Positions 10,631 to 21,000 of a stretch of DNA of 64,000 bases are shown here, piece after piece. Numbering within the stretch: position 1 is the first letter of the stretch; every line of letters begins with the position of its first letter. This stretch comes from Pyropia yezoensis (Eukaryota > Rhodophyta > Bangiophyceae > Bangiales > Bangiaceae). The stretch spans positions 5,950,882-6,014,881 of the forward strand of contig CM020618.1 of the NCBI GenBank assembly GCA_009829735.1, written 5' to 3'. The position numbers and the translations under genes were made by a program. Under the pieces are notes generated by a model. It was not told the origin of the DNA. It saw only the letters and a list, made by a program, of their open reading frames with translations, and searched no databases.

Positions 10631-12174
10631 AGCACCCTGTTTCGAAATCAGAGCGGCAAATTAATAAATGGTCGAGGAAAAACGACCGTACGTACAGAGG
10701 TTGTTTTGGGACATGTTTTCCTCTTGACGCGATAAATTCCACTCTGCTCGCCTGTGCGCGCCAGGTGGTGGGTCAGTCAACACTCCTTGCACTGCCTGGC
10801 GATATTATTGGCGTCCTGCATTGCTGTGGACAATGAACGCAGAAATGCAAGCGGGCCTTTGCGCTCCGCAGGCTACCCCCCCGCTTGGACCCCTCTTCAC
10901 GTTGTCCCCCTGCGCGCGCCCACACCCGCACGCGCGTGTGCATGTGCCCAACGCAATTCGAACCCCACCCCACCCCCCCCCCGCCTCCCCCCCCCCGGGG
11001 GAGGCCCCCCCCCCCCCCCCCTACGCGAAAATTTGCGGGGCACACATTTGCGGGAAGGCTCCGGGTGACGACTTCGCGAGCATTAACCGATAAAAACTCA
11101 GCACGCGGTCTGGTCTCGATGACTGGGTGAGTATCAGCCAGCCAGCACTCTTTATCGTCCAGCACCCGCAGCTGAGAAATGCGCGTTCATAGCCCTTCCA
11201 TAGCGGGTTTCCCTTTTCCACAGTACAATGCCGGTCCGTTTTGACAGCGGCTGTGGGGCGCACATGCAGGGGACGGTCGGGAGACAGAGGTACGCCCTCC
11301 GCGTCATATGCTTTTGTAAATAAATAGCACAGCGCATGATGCCTCACATGATGGTCGTAGCTATATATGCAGCGCGTGCGTGCGTCGGCCGACGAAACGT
11401 CAACAGAAAGTACTCAAAAAAAATAGAGAAAGCTTGGGCGGACGGTACCGCGAGAGGGGTTTCGCAATCGCATCCGCAACCCGCAAGCCCGGTTGAGGGC
11501 GTCTTCCTGCACCTTTAGGATGTGCTGGCGAAAAAAAAAAAAAAAAAAAAAACCTCTGCGCATACCCCTCGACAAGGTTGTCCTCATGCTTCTCACAAAA
11601 ATGGGGTCTCGCCGGCGCTTCCCCTTCTGGGGGGGGTCCGTAGCGGGGCAAGCGTGTAGTACAGCAACGAGTAGAAGGGCGTTCACACGCAGACGGTCTG
11701 GCGGGAGCGGAATGCGAGGCGACGCGCGCGGTCGCAGGCCGGGCGGGAGTTGAAGACTGCCCGGCGATACGCTTAATGTGTGCGCGTGCACGAGTGCCAA
11801 GTTCTTTGCGGTGGTTCACCTGTGAAAAACTGGGCCTCTCCCAGCGCCCGACAGTCACCACCAGCGTGACGTGGGCAGGGCGTACACCCTGACACGGTCA
11901 TAGCCCTCGCCAGCCTTGCACTCGCCAATCAACTCAAGGGTAAAGTGTGGGCCCCCCGTGCACTACATTTACGCTTGGGGACCCAACACCTGCAGCCCCC
12001 CTCGCACGCCCGCCCGACATCCACGCCCCAGCAGACCACCCTTCGCCCCTGGTCCACCCCGCCGGTGCAATGCAACGTGCTCCATGGATTGGGTGGGGCA
12101 GGCCAAGTACTTGCGCCTGCACAGCCCCATTCCACGATTCGCCCGGTGACGGCGACACAAGGTCATGCAAGCGG
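10631..12174. other. Intergenic region without a supported gene, copy A
   Basis: It contains a block conserved with copy B (10635-10800 matches 47175-47340), C-rich runs near 10970-11030, a 22-base A run at 11531-11552 and, toward the right, the 3' flank of the RING-like gene. Frames here are short or open in only one of the two copies, so I call no gene. Confidence 0.6.
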
Positions 12175-13170
12175 CTACTCACTCCCCGTAAAGCGCTCAG
12201 AGGAGCCGAGGTACTCAACCACGGTCCGCATGACATGCACAGGGCAGTTGCCCTTGTGTGACAACCACTCTTCAATCTCGCCGCTGTGAAACACGCACAT
12301 ACACGGCAGGCGGCGCACCCTGTCCCCAGCCTGAAACTCTTCCAAACAGATACTGCACGGGCCCTCAGCACCAGCCGCGTCCGCAGCCTGCAGTGTGAAC
12401 GACGGGAGCATGGACATTGCCCATGCGGGCACCGGGCACATGCCACCGGCCCCACCGCCAGCGCCCCCCACGGGCACGCGCAGACCCGCTGGCAGTGCCG
12501 GCCACGGCCCGCTCGCCACAGGGGCGTTGGCCACCGGCCCAGACGGGGGGGCAGTGGCCACAGAAACCGCACGCATCGTACCCACATCAGGCACCGGGGA
12601 CATGCCCGGAAGCGAGACATCGACGTGCATCACGGGCATGCGCAGACCCGCTGGCAGTGCCGGCCACGGCCCGTGCGCCACAGGGGCGTTGGCCACCGGC
12701 CCAGACGGGGGGGCAGTCGCCACCACCCCCGCCGCGGACCCCCCCTGTGGGATAGAGCCCGCCTGTGGTACATGGCCCATCACAAAGACAACCTGGCCAC
12801 GCGAGCCATGGGGCGTCGTCGCCGCCGTGCTGAGGTTGTCGAGCGCGGCGCTCAGAGTGCCGGCGGGCGCCGTCGCGGCTGTGGATGATCCCGGCATGGC
12901 CGCTGCACCCTGGGAGGCATCGACAGGATCTGTGGCCGTGTCATCGGTCAAATCGATGATGGGCGGGGGGACAGGAGCCCCCCCGTGGACCCCCGCCGAG
13001 TACCCGACCGCTCCGCTACCCGTCAAGAGCGCGATATCCGCCTCCGCTCTCTCCGATGAGCGCCCAGCCCGCTTGGCCAACCGAGAGGACCGCCGGGGGG
13101 GCCGGCGCCCGTGCCGCTCCACCGTGTCGTCATCCGAGCTGCGCGGCTGGTAGTTGCGGTCAGCCGACAT
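12175..13170 (-). CDS. RING-like finger protein, copy A
   Basis: 331 aa from ATG 13170 (MSADRNYQPR). This start is preferred over ATG 13290 because the frame upstream differs between copies, while both copies share this start and length. The N-terminal 80 residues are basic and Ser/Arg-rich. The middle carries two Ala/Pro/Val-rich repeats, each with PSGPVANAPVA and GPWPALPAGLR. The C-terminal RING-like domain begins CSICLEEF and continues RRLPCMCVFHSGEIEEWL then CPVHV. Against the RING-H2 consensus (CxxC, CxH, HxxC, CxxC), ligand 4 is Cys instead of His, ligand 6 is Glu instead of Cys and ligand 8 is His instead of Cys. An E3 ubiquitin ligase-like role is the family expectation, but metal binding by this variant is uncertain. 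It is the only gene of the module intact in both copies. Confidence 0.8.
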   Translation of the reverse strand: MSADRNYQPRSSDDDTVERHGRRPPRRSSRLAKRAGRSSERAEADIALLTGSGAVGYSAGVHGGAPVPPPIIDLTDDTATDPVDASQGAAAMPGSSTAATAPAGTLSAALDNLSTAATTPHGSRGQVVFVMGHVPQAGSIPQGGSAAGVVATAPPSGPVANAPVAHGPWPALPAGLRMPVMHVDVSLPGMSPVPDVGTMRAVSVATAPPSGPVANAPVASGPWPALPAGLRVPVGGAGGGAGGMCPVPAWAMSMLPSFTLQAADAAGAEGPCSICLEEFQAGDRVRRLPCMCVFHSGEIEEWLSHKGNCPVHVMRTVVEYLGSSERFTGSE

Positions 13171-14216
13171 GATCCAGGCCCGGCTGGGGTTTGGGACGGG
13201 CAAGGTGGGTGCAAAAAAACAGTTTGTGGAGGGTGTCGAGGGCGGGAGAGCGGGAAGGGTGGCGGAGAGCCCACGCAGGCCGACGCGCATCCGTCCTGGG
13301 AAGGGGGCCGCCCGCGGGGGAACGGTACTGTGGTGCTGGCAAAGAGGCTACAGGCCCCACTCGTCTCCTCCCTGATAATCCGAGAGGCGCCTTGCACGAG
13401 GCAGATCAGGTCCGGTCTCAATACAATAGATTTGGAGCCTGTGATGCCATGCCCAGGCCCAAGCACGTCCCGTGTTTCTTGTGCTGGGCCGACAGGACCG
13501 ACCTCACTCAAGCACAGGGTGGAAAGGCGTGCTTGACCACGTTCGTGATTGCGTCAAGAGAGGGGGTATCACACTCCGCGCCCTATCCCGTCGCCGAATG
13601 CTGTGTGGCCGTTGCGCTGTGGGGCACGGCGTGTGCCGTCCGCGCAGTGATCCTTGAGCCGGGATCCTTGCCAAGCCTGTTTTTCAGCCGTTACGCCACT
13701 CTGCGACTTGTCAAGTGGCCTCCTGAACCCCCCTCCACACCCCCGTGCGGGCCGACTGTTTATTTCTGTCTTCGTCTATGAGGCGTTTTAATTGCCTATA
13801 GATGTCGCCTTCCCACCATTTTTTATGAGGGTAAGCCAAGACGCACAGCGACGGTGCGTACCACAAGATGGAAGAAAGGGTGGGTTTTTGCCGTCGTTCA
13901 GGCGGGGTATGGCCGGCGGGGACGGCCGCTGTGGACGGCCGGCGAAGACAGCCGGAGGGGCTTACCTGTGACGATTGCCTGCGTCGATTACCGGCGGGGA
14001 CGGCCGGAGGGGCCTGCCCGCGGCGATTGCCCGCGGGGGCGGCCTGCAGGAGTGGCGTGCGGTGGCGGCCGAATGGGGCGGTGTGCGGCAGTGGCCGGCC
14101 GCCGCCGTGGCGAGCGGCGGGGCGGGTCGGCGGGGGGGAGGGGGGGGGGGGGGTGCCGGTGGAGGTGGCTTGTGGCGATTGTACACTACGGTGGCCGGCT
14201 GCAGGGGCCGGCGGTG
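13171..14216. other. Flank of RING-like gene up to E1 insertion; empty site for E2
   Basis: No supported gene. Position 13590-13594 (GTCGC) corresponds to the 5-bp target site occupied by E2 in copy B. From 13900 the sequence becomes GC-rich with repeated GGCGGGGACGGCCG blocks and a G run near 14140-14152. Copy A continuity ends at 14216, where the E1 LTR begins. Confidence 0.8.
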
Positions 14217-14579
14217 TGTAGCACAATAGGAATCCGTCGCACGTCCACTCTCAGGGAACACTCACCAAGGGGGATCGGCACCAACGTCACCGGGAGGCCA
14301 AGGTTGCTGTCCTTGGAGCGCAAGCCACGGGACCAAGATGGGAGCCCAAATGGGAGGGGTTTGTTGTTCTACCTTGGCCGGCGGTGGATTCGCCACCGGC
14401 CCCCTCGTTATAAACCCTCGGAGACACTACTAACTACCCTCCACCCCAAGATGCAAGTCCCTCTGGTGATACGTAACTTATAGATACCGTGACCAGTACG
14501 AACTATCAAATTGAAAGTTAAGGGTTAGAAGTAGCCCCCCTGATATTAGGGTCACAATACGGACAACCATATTGCTACG
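14217..14579 (-). repeat. E1 3' LTR (about 363 bp)
   Basis: It starts TGTAGCA at 14217, immediately after sequence shared with copy B, and ends TGCTACG at 14579, so the ends form an inverted repeat with one mismatch (expected TGCTACA). It is adjacent to the polypurine tract. The partner LTR is not in the window, so the length rests on the termini only. Confidence 0.75.
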
Positions 14580-14592
14580 TATCCCCCCCTTA
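14580..14592 (-). other. E1 polypurine tract
   Basis: The plus strand reads TATCCCCCCCTTA, that is TAAGGGGGGGATA on the element strand, directly next to the LTR end. This is where the plus-strand DNA primer forms during reverse transcription. Confidence 0.7.
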
Positions 14593-15166
14593 GATTCGGC
14601 CCGTCCTCGGGTCGAGTTGCATTCGGGGTACCGAATGTAAGTGGGTCGCGTGACCGTTTACCCGTCGGGTGGGGCTTTGCGCCCCGTCGCGACAGACACC
14701 CCTTTTCGAGGTTGTCTCAGGGGGGTGCCCCCCTTTGCGTGGTACACACACACGATCCGTTTTCCGGACCGTTAAATTCCCGATGCGGGTTGCTGTTCAC
14801 GCCCCCCCTTTCCAAGGGGTGGTGCAAGCGGATCCGCCACCAGGTGCCTGGTGGTAGGGGGGCCCCTCTCGTGTGGACGATTGAGTGGGGGGCGGGGGCT
14901 GCCCGCGTTGCGTGGGGGCGGTTGGGGGTGACCCCCCTTACTTACCCCGTGTGTGGGTGTGGCCCCGTCCCGCCCAGGTGCCTGGGTGGAGCGCGGTCGT
15001 AGCCCCGTGGGGCGCGGGTCGACCCGCGTGCCTGCGGCGCTTCTCGTGGCCGTTTGTGGTCATAAGCGCGGGTGTCCGCGCTTCCCTGGCTCGTCCCGGT
15101 TATCCCACCGTACCGGGTTGTAGCCGTCGACGGCTTGTGGGCGCGGGGGACTCCGCACCCGTTATC

Positions 15167-17614
15167 ATGTCCTATCCCCAGGTGCTTGATGAGGAGGAAG
15201 ACCTCCTGATCGGGGAGGAGATGGAGGACGACGCGCCTGTCGGTCCCGACGCCGCGCGTTACGGGGTGAGCTCGTCTGACGACGACGGGCCTACGGTGTC
15301 CGTCCGTCTGTCGGCCGGAGGACTGTCGTCCGTGTGCAGCGGCACGACGGTGCCGTCGGCCGGAGGTCAACCCGGCGGTCAACCGCGCGTGGCGGCTTCT
15401 ACCCCCTCTCTGCCGGCTGCCCGGATGGAGCCTGGTGCCGGTGCCGGCTCACCGCAGGTACCTCAAGATGGTCCGCCCTGCGGCGGAGGTGGCGACCCGC
15501 AGCCGACTCCGGCTGGTCAAGGTGGTCCGGGGGTCCGGGCGGTGACTCCTCGAGGCGGTCCCGACGTTGACGCGGGTGGTGGTGGCGGTGCGACACCCGG
15601 TGCGGTGGGTCAAGACGGTGCGGGTGTCCGCACGGCCGGGGCCCCGGCTCCGGAGGCTGTCCAAGTGCCTTCCACTTCCGAGGCGGGGGCTACGCCGACG
15701 GGTGGTGCCGGCGCCGGTACCATACCTGCGGTGCCGCGGGTGTCGAGCGGTCAAGACGCTCCCTCTCCTATGGCGGTTGACACCGGGAGTTACTCCGGGC
15801 GGGCGCCCGCCCTTCTTCTTCCTCCTCGGCCTCGTCCATCTCCGACGTCGGCCCCTCTGCCGGTGGTGCGTCCCCCGGCGCCCCCGATTCTTCCTGGTCC
15901 TGCCCGGGTTGCCCCGTTGGGTGGCGGCGTCGCCGTGGCGGCGGGTCAACCCGCCATGTCGGTGTCCGACTTGGTGGCTCGGGTTCGAGGCCTCACGGTG
16001 CAAGAGTCGATGGAGTCCGATGGGCGTATGCGGGTGGACTTCCACCTGGTGCATCCCCGTGGAGAATCCTCCCGGCGCGTCAAGGTGGACCCGTGCTGGG
16101 AGCGGGAGTTGGTGCGGCTGGTCAACCAGCCGAACGCGGTCCGGGTGGAACACCATTGGATCCTGAGTCAGCCGGACGACCGGCATGCGCAGCTCTGGCG
16201 CACCCGGGTGGGACGGGGTGAGGTCTACCTCGACCCCAACTTCGGGGTCTGCGACTTGATTGCCCCCGCGTTGCCGCGGGAGATTGACTACCCGGCTAGT
16301 GCTCGGGGGATTGCGGCGGCGGCGGAGCCGGTTGCGTTTGGGGAGACGGTGAGCCGTACCGGTCGGTATCCCGACTTTGACTACTACCCGGGGGAACCCC
16401 CGTATCTGTCGTTGACGGCTCCCTACCCGCCCATGGCGGGGTTGAAGTCGGCGTCGAGTTGGCGACGTAACCATGGTGTCATGGCCGATGCGTTCCGCAC
16501 GGATATAACGTGTGCGTTGCAGACCGGCAACGGTCGTGCTCCGGTATACACTCCCGTGCGCCCGCCGCTATGGCAGGAGGGGTGGGAACCCGCCCCTGCT
16601 TTCCGGTTTGACACCGGCTCCTGCCTTCGCTACTTCGGGAGTGTGTTGGCCTCGCGACCGGTCCACCCGTTGCAGGGTACCTTCACCCTTGAGGTTACCC
16701 TCGGGCAGGCTTCATCCTTCTTGCTGTCCGTCCGCCGGCAGGGTCGTCTGTTTCATCTTCCGACGGGTGTCCGTCGGCACATCGCGCAGTTGGGCGTGGA
16801 TCTGATAGCCGCCAAGACCGGGTTGGCCCGGGAGTTCGAAGCCCTGCTGGCTGTTCACGATGCCGTGAACTGGGCTGGGGTGTTGGACCTTCCCCCGTAC
16901 CGGGACCCGCAGGCTGGGGCTTCCCCCTTGCCTCGTCACTCGTTGCGTGTCCGGCGTACTCAGCCGGGTGAGCCCAGTTGCCATGGGTGGGCATCCACCG
17001 AGGCTGTTGCTGACCTGGGTATTCCCATGGTTATCCATGACCCTCTTCAGGTCCTTGCTCCGTGGTTCGGCAACCCGATGCCGGCGGCGGTAGGCCGTCG
17101 TCCCCGAGAGTGGGGCTCTGTGGGTGGGGAGCGTGCGGTGTCCCGTGGTCGGGCGGAGTACCGCCGTGGTTACGGTGGAGCCCCTTCGGTAGGGTCCTAC
17201 CGGGCCTCGTATCAGGTGCCACCGGCTCCGGTGGTAGCCGTGTCGGCTCCTGTGGCTCCTCTGGCTGCGCCAGTGTCACCTCCCGCCCCTGTCCTACATG
17301 ACGGGGGTCCCCGTCTCTGGTATGAAGGCGTTGACGCCCTTGTTACCCGCGCAATGCGTGGGGGTCTCTCTGTTAGCTGGGGGGATATCCCCCCAGGTGC
17401 TGCGCTGGTTGGGTCAGCGCGTTGCTTCGGTGGCGTGCTGGACCGCCTCCAGAAAGCTCTGCAGGACGTGGAGGCTGGCCGCAGCACCCCCGTCCAGCTA
17501 TGCACCGAGGTAACTCGGGTGGTCGACCGTCGTGACGTTGCCGACCGGTGGAGCACGGAGGTCTACGCGCTTACGCGTGAGTGGCCTCCCTCGGGCAGTG
17601 GGTCTACCCACTGA
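15167..17614 (+). CDS. E1 antisense ORF, 815 aa, function unknown
   Basis: It lies on the strand opposite to pol, between the end of pol and the 3' LTR, and converges on pol. ATG 15167 (MSYPQVLDEEED) is preferred to the upstream GTG at 14885. The first 280 residues are acidic, then Gly/Pro/Ala-rich. A structured-looking region follows, with PPYL, YTPVRPPLW, YFGSVLASRP, SVRRQGRLFHLP and IAQLGVDLIAA, and a helical C-terminus (LQKALQDVEAGRST). The same landmarks in the same order appear in the antisense ORF of E2. No enzyme motif is recognised. Antisense ORFs between pol and the 3' LTR are known in some plant Ty3 elements; I cannot tell whether they are related. Confidence 0.8.
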   Translation: MSYPQVLDEEEDLLIGEEMEDDAPVGPDAARYGVSSSDDDGPTVSVRLSAGGLSSVCSGTTVPSAGGQPGGQPRVAASTPSLPAARMEPGAGAGSPQVPQDGPPCGGGGDPQPTPAGQGGPGVRAVTPRGGPDVDAGGGGGATPGAVGQDGAGVRTAGAPAPEAVQVPSTSEAGATPTGGAGAGTIPAVPRVSSGQDAPSPMAVDTGSYSGRAPALLLPPRPRPSPTSAPLPVVRPPAPPILPGPARVAPLGGGVAVAAGQPAMSVSDLVARVRGLTVQESMESDGRMRVDFHLVHPRGESSRRVKVDPCWERELVRLVNQPNAVRVEHHWILSQPDDRHAQLWRTRVGRGEVYLDPNFGVCDLIAPALPREIDYPASARGIAAAAEPVAFGETVSRTGRYPDFDYYPGEPPYLSLTAPYPPMAGLKSASSWRRNHGVMADAFRTDITCALQTGNGRAPVYTPVRPPLWQEGWEPAPAFRFDTGSCLRYFGSVLASRPVHPLQGTFTLEVTLGQASSFLLSVRRQGRLFHLPTGVRRHIAQLGVDLIAAKTGLAREFEALLAVHDAVNWAGVLDLPPYRDPQAGASPLPRHSLRVRRTQPGEPSCHGWASTEAVADLGIPMVIHDPLQVLAPWFGNPMPAAVGRRPREWGSVGGERAVSRGRAEYRRGYGGAPSVGSYRASYQVPPAPVVAVSAPVAPLAAPVSPPAPVLHDGGPRLWYEGVDALVTRAMRGGLSVSWGDIPPGAALVGSARCFGGVLDRLQKALQDVEAGRSTPVQLCTEVTRVVDRRDVADRWSTEVYALTREWPPSGSGSTH

Positions 17615-17796
17615 GGAGTGCTATTGTTTGTGCGGGAGAGGGCCCCGGCAACCCTTATGGTAGCCGGGTAGTAGTGAGTATAAACTCATCCCCTTTGGGG
17701 GCATTGCTTGCCTCTGTTTGCTGCCCTGGGGAGTACCCCTTCTGGCGCAGTGGTGCCTTGCCTCCCGTCCAACTTCTTCCGGTAGGTTCATGCTTG

Positions 17797-17848
17797 GGGA
17801 GGTCATCCTCCCTCACTTGGTGTCTTGGCTTGGGGAGGTCATCCTCCC
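17797..17848. repeat. Two direct-repeated hairpins between E1 convergent ORFs
   Basis: GGGAGGTCATCCTCCC occurs at 17797-17812 and 17833-17848. Each is a perfect 6-bp stem with a TCAT loop. Confidence 0.85.
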
Positions 17849-17925
17849 GTGTAAGCTCCCTAGTTACTTCGATATTATCGGAGTTAGCCTTTACCTTCAA
17901 GTTAACTTATTAAGGTTCAGGTTTT

Positions 17926-18016
17926 ACTTAGTTACCTAAGCTTAGCTCTACTTAGTTACCTAAGCTTGGTTCGACTTAGAAACCTAAGTCTGATTTGACT
18001 TAGAAACCTAAGTCTG
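17926..18016. repeat. Four tandem mini-hairpins (~24 bp) between E1 convergent ORFs
   Basis: CTTAG-TTAC-CTAAG stems lie at 17927-17940 and 17951-17964. Longer GACTTAG-AAAC-CTAAGTC stems lie at 17973-17990 and 17998-18015. They sit between the end of the antisense ORF (17614) and the end of pol (18093), where termination signals for both transcripts would be expected. Confidence 0.85.
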
Positions 18017-18092
18017 CCGTAACCCTGTCACACCCTACTAAGTAGGTATAAGCCTCACCCCCCAACAGCCGAAGTCGGTGTCGGTTGGGTTG

Positions 18093-21000
18093 TTACAGTA
18101 GGCGTCGTCGCCTCATGTAAGGCATGAGTAGTTGGCGGGGTATATTCGCCGCCTGTTCCCAGGTGGGTGAATCGTATCCGACCCACATAACCTTGACGTA
18201 CCAGGGTCCTGGTAGGTCCGGGTCGGTGTGTCCGACCACGCTCTCTACTTGGTATGGAATCCCATCCGGTCCCACCGGGTCATCTGACCGGTGGGTTGTA
18301 AGAGCTTCATGTAGCAACCCAGCCGGTACCGGCTGAGGCTGTTCCGGCATCGGAGCAGGTGTGACGTCATTCATGCTGATGCGTTGAATCTCCGTATCGG
18401 AGTGTAAGATAACAGAGTGGTCATCTCTGTGGAGGATCTGGTACGGTCCCTTGACCGGTTGCATAAGCTTGTTCCCTCGGAACTTCTGGTGTCTGATATA
18501 GACCCAGTCACCTGTTACCAGGGTTGCGTTGCGCACCCGTAGTCGGGCGTCGAAGTTCTTCTTGTATCGAAGTTGTGTTCTGTCAAGGGCACCCTTGAGC
18601 TTAGGAATCATCCACGATAGCTTGGCCAACCAAGCTAGGTGGATGCGTTCGGCGGGTCGGCCCTTCGGTGTATCATACCGAGTGCACCTGCCTGGCGGCA
18701 GCGTCAGGTTACCGACGCCTAGTGGCATGACCCATTCCAGTGGGGCGATGTTGGTACTCCGATGTGGCCTGGCATTGTATGCCAGGGTGAGTACGGACAG
18801 AAGCCTCTCCCAAGTGTTCGTGTGCTCTGCCACGTAGCACTGTAGCATCTTGACGATGGTGCGGTTGAACCGCTCCACCTGCCCGTTGGACTGCGGGTGG
18901 TAGTCGGATGCCCGACGTGGTTCGATACCGAACATGCCCAGGACCTTAGTGCAGAATGCCGACGTAAGGTTTGCTCCGTTATCGGAGAGGAGTTGCTTCA
19001 TGACTCCGTATGCACTGATCCAGTGGTCAACCACTGCGTTCATAATCGTGTATGCCGTATCATTCGGGATGGCTGCCGCTCGTGACAGCTTGGTGAATCG
19101 GTCAGACATGACCAGGATGTACCTGTTCCCTTCTTCCGTTACCGGAAGTGGCCCGAGTATGTCGATAGCGACTTGCTCGTTGGGCCCATCGGGTGGGAAT
19201 AGCTTCATGGCAGACGCCTGCCTATGTAGACTCATGCGGTTACGCGCACAGGGGTGGCATCCCCTTACGTGGTCGACCACGTCGACGGCCATTGCTGGCC
19301 AGTAGAAGAACCTTCGCATTGCTGCGAACATACGTGAACCCCCCGGGTGTCCGGCTGTAGGGTTCTCATGTTCTCGTTCCATGACGGCTTGCCGTAAGGA
19401 CACGGGAACCACGACTTGATGTCGTCCATCGGCGGGTGCCCGCCGGTATATGAGTCCGTCTTCGTTCTCGGAGAAGATGCCGGCCGTACCGGCCAGGAGG
19501 TTAGCACGATGACGTCTACAGTCATCGTCGTTGGCCTGTGCCTCGCGGAAGTCCGCGAGGGTCAATGGGCACGCAAGGTGTGCCATGGTATGGTCAGCCA
19601 TACCCTGGGTAGCATTACCCACCATGCACACCGGTACCACCGGGATGTCCTCGTCCACCGGGCGGGTATCCCCGCTCGGGGTGTCGAGTCGAGACAACGC
19701 GTCTCCGAGGTGGTGGGTTGACCCAGCCTTATACACCGTGCGGTAGTCGTGCTCGGCCATCTTCAGCCTCCATCGGGCTAGCCTCCCATGGCTATCGGAA
19801 TCCTTGTCACCAAGGTTGAGGAGCCATCGTAGGGGTTCGTGGTCGGACCTCACGATGAACCTGGAGCCCTCCAGGTATGGACGGAGCAGTTGCACTGCCC
19901 ATATAACTCCGAGGCATTCACGCTCGGTGGCACTATAGTTCCGCTCAGCCGGGTTGAGTGTCCGGCTGAAGTACCCTACCGGACGTAGGTCCGGGATAAC
20001 GTTGTCGGTACCTATCAACGTCTCTCCCTGTAACAGGGTGCATCCCACTTGTGTATCACACGCATCGACATCGATGACGAAGGTACCCCGTCTATGCGGT
20101 AACGCAAGGACGGGTGGGGCTAGTAGGGCTCGCTTCAGCGACTCGAATGCCTCCTCTTCGCTAGGCGAAGGGGGTTGGAGTACCTTGGGTAAGGTACTGC
20201 TCGTAAGAACCGTTAACGGTTTAGCTATCCGAGCGAAGTCCTTGACGAACCGTCGGTATACATTGCACATTCCCAGGGAGCTCTTGAGCTGCGTCTGGGT
20301 GTTAGGGAACCGGGCATCCCGGAGTGCCCGGGTATTGGCTTCGAGTACCCCTAGTTTACCAGGGGTTATCTGGTGGCCCAGATATTCGACCGTCTGTTGG
20401 AAGAAGGCGCACTTCTTCAGATGCAGGGTTACCCCGGCGTTCCTCAAGAGGGTGAGTACCTCGTCAACATGTTGTACATGGTCATCCATGTTACGCGAGA
20501 AGACGATGACGTCATCGAGGTACACTAGGCAGTTACGCCACTTCACCCCCGACAGTATGATGTCGATAGCCCGCTGGAATGTAGCGGGGGCGTTGGACAA
20601 TCCGAAGGGCATCCTTAGGAACTCGTACACGCCACTGTGACAGACGAATGCCGTCTTGGGGATATCCTCGTCCGCCACTGGGATCTGCCAGTATCCGGCA
20701 TTGCAGTCGATGGTGGTAAACACCGTAGCCTCCCCCAGGGAGTCAATGCATTCATCCATCCTTGGTAAAGGGTATGAGTCCTTCTTGGTAACCAAGTTGA
20801 GGCGTCGATAATCGATGCAAAACCGAGGGGTTTGATCCTTCTTCGGCACAATAACGACTGGGGCACCCCATTCCGACATCGAAGGTCGGATCACCTTAGC
20901 TTCACTCATCCTCTTCACTTCTCCATCAACGATCTCTCGTTGCATAGGTCCCGCTCGGTGCGGTTGTGAGCGGGCGGGTCGTGCGCCTGGTACCAGGTCT

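Larger units (their letters stand above)
1..14216. repeat. Segmental duplication, copy A
   Basis: This stretch is near-identical by eye to 37121-60214 once chromovirus E2 is removed from the latter. Position 1 matches 37121, the RING-like gene at 12175-13170 matches 48732-49727, and 14216 matches 60214. The match ends abruptly at 14217 because chromovirus E1 starts there. Differences are scattered substitutions, short indels and repeat-number changes; one tandem exon/intron unit at 9385-10072 is missing from copy B. The left end lies outside the window. Confidence 0.95.

Noticed and set aside
10940-10965. tRNA gene suggested by a B-box-like GGTTCGAATT on the minus strand
   Set aside because: No cloverleaf, A box or acceptor stem could be built; copy B has changes at the same place.
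14885-15166. GTG start for the E1 antisense ORF
   Set aside because: ATG 15167 is the first ATG in frame and precedes the acidic start typical of the rest of the protein; the upstream part is part of the LTR-proximal region.
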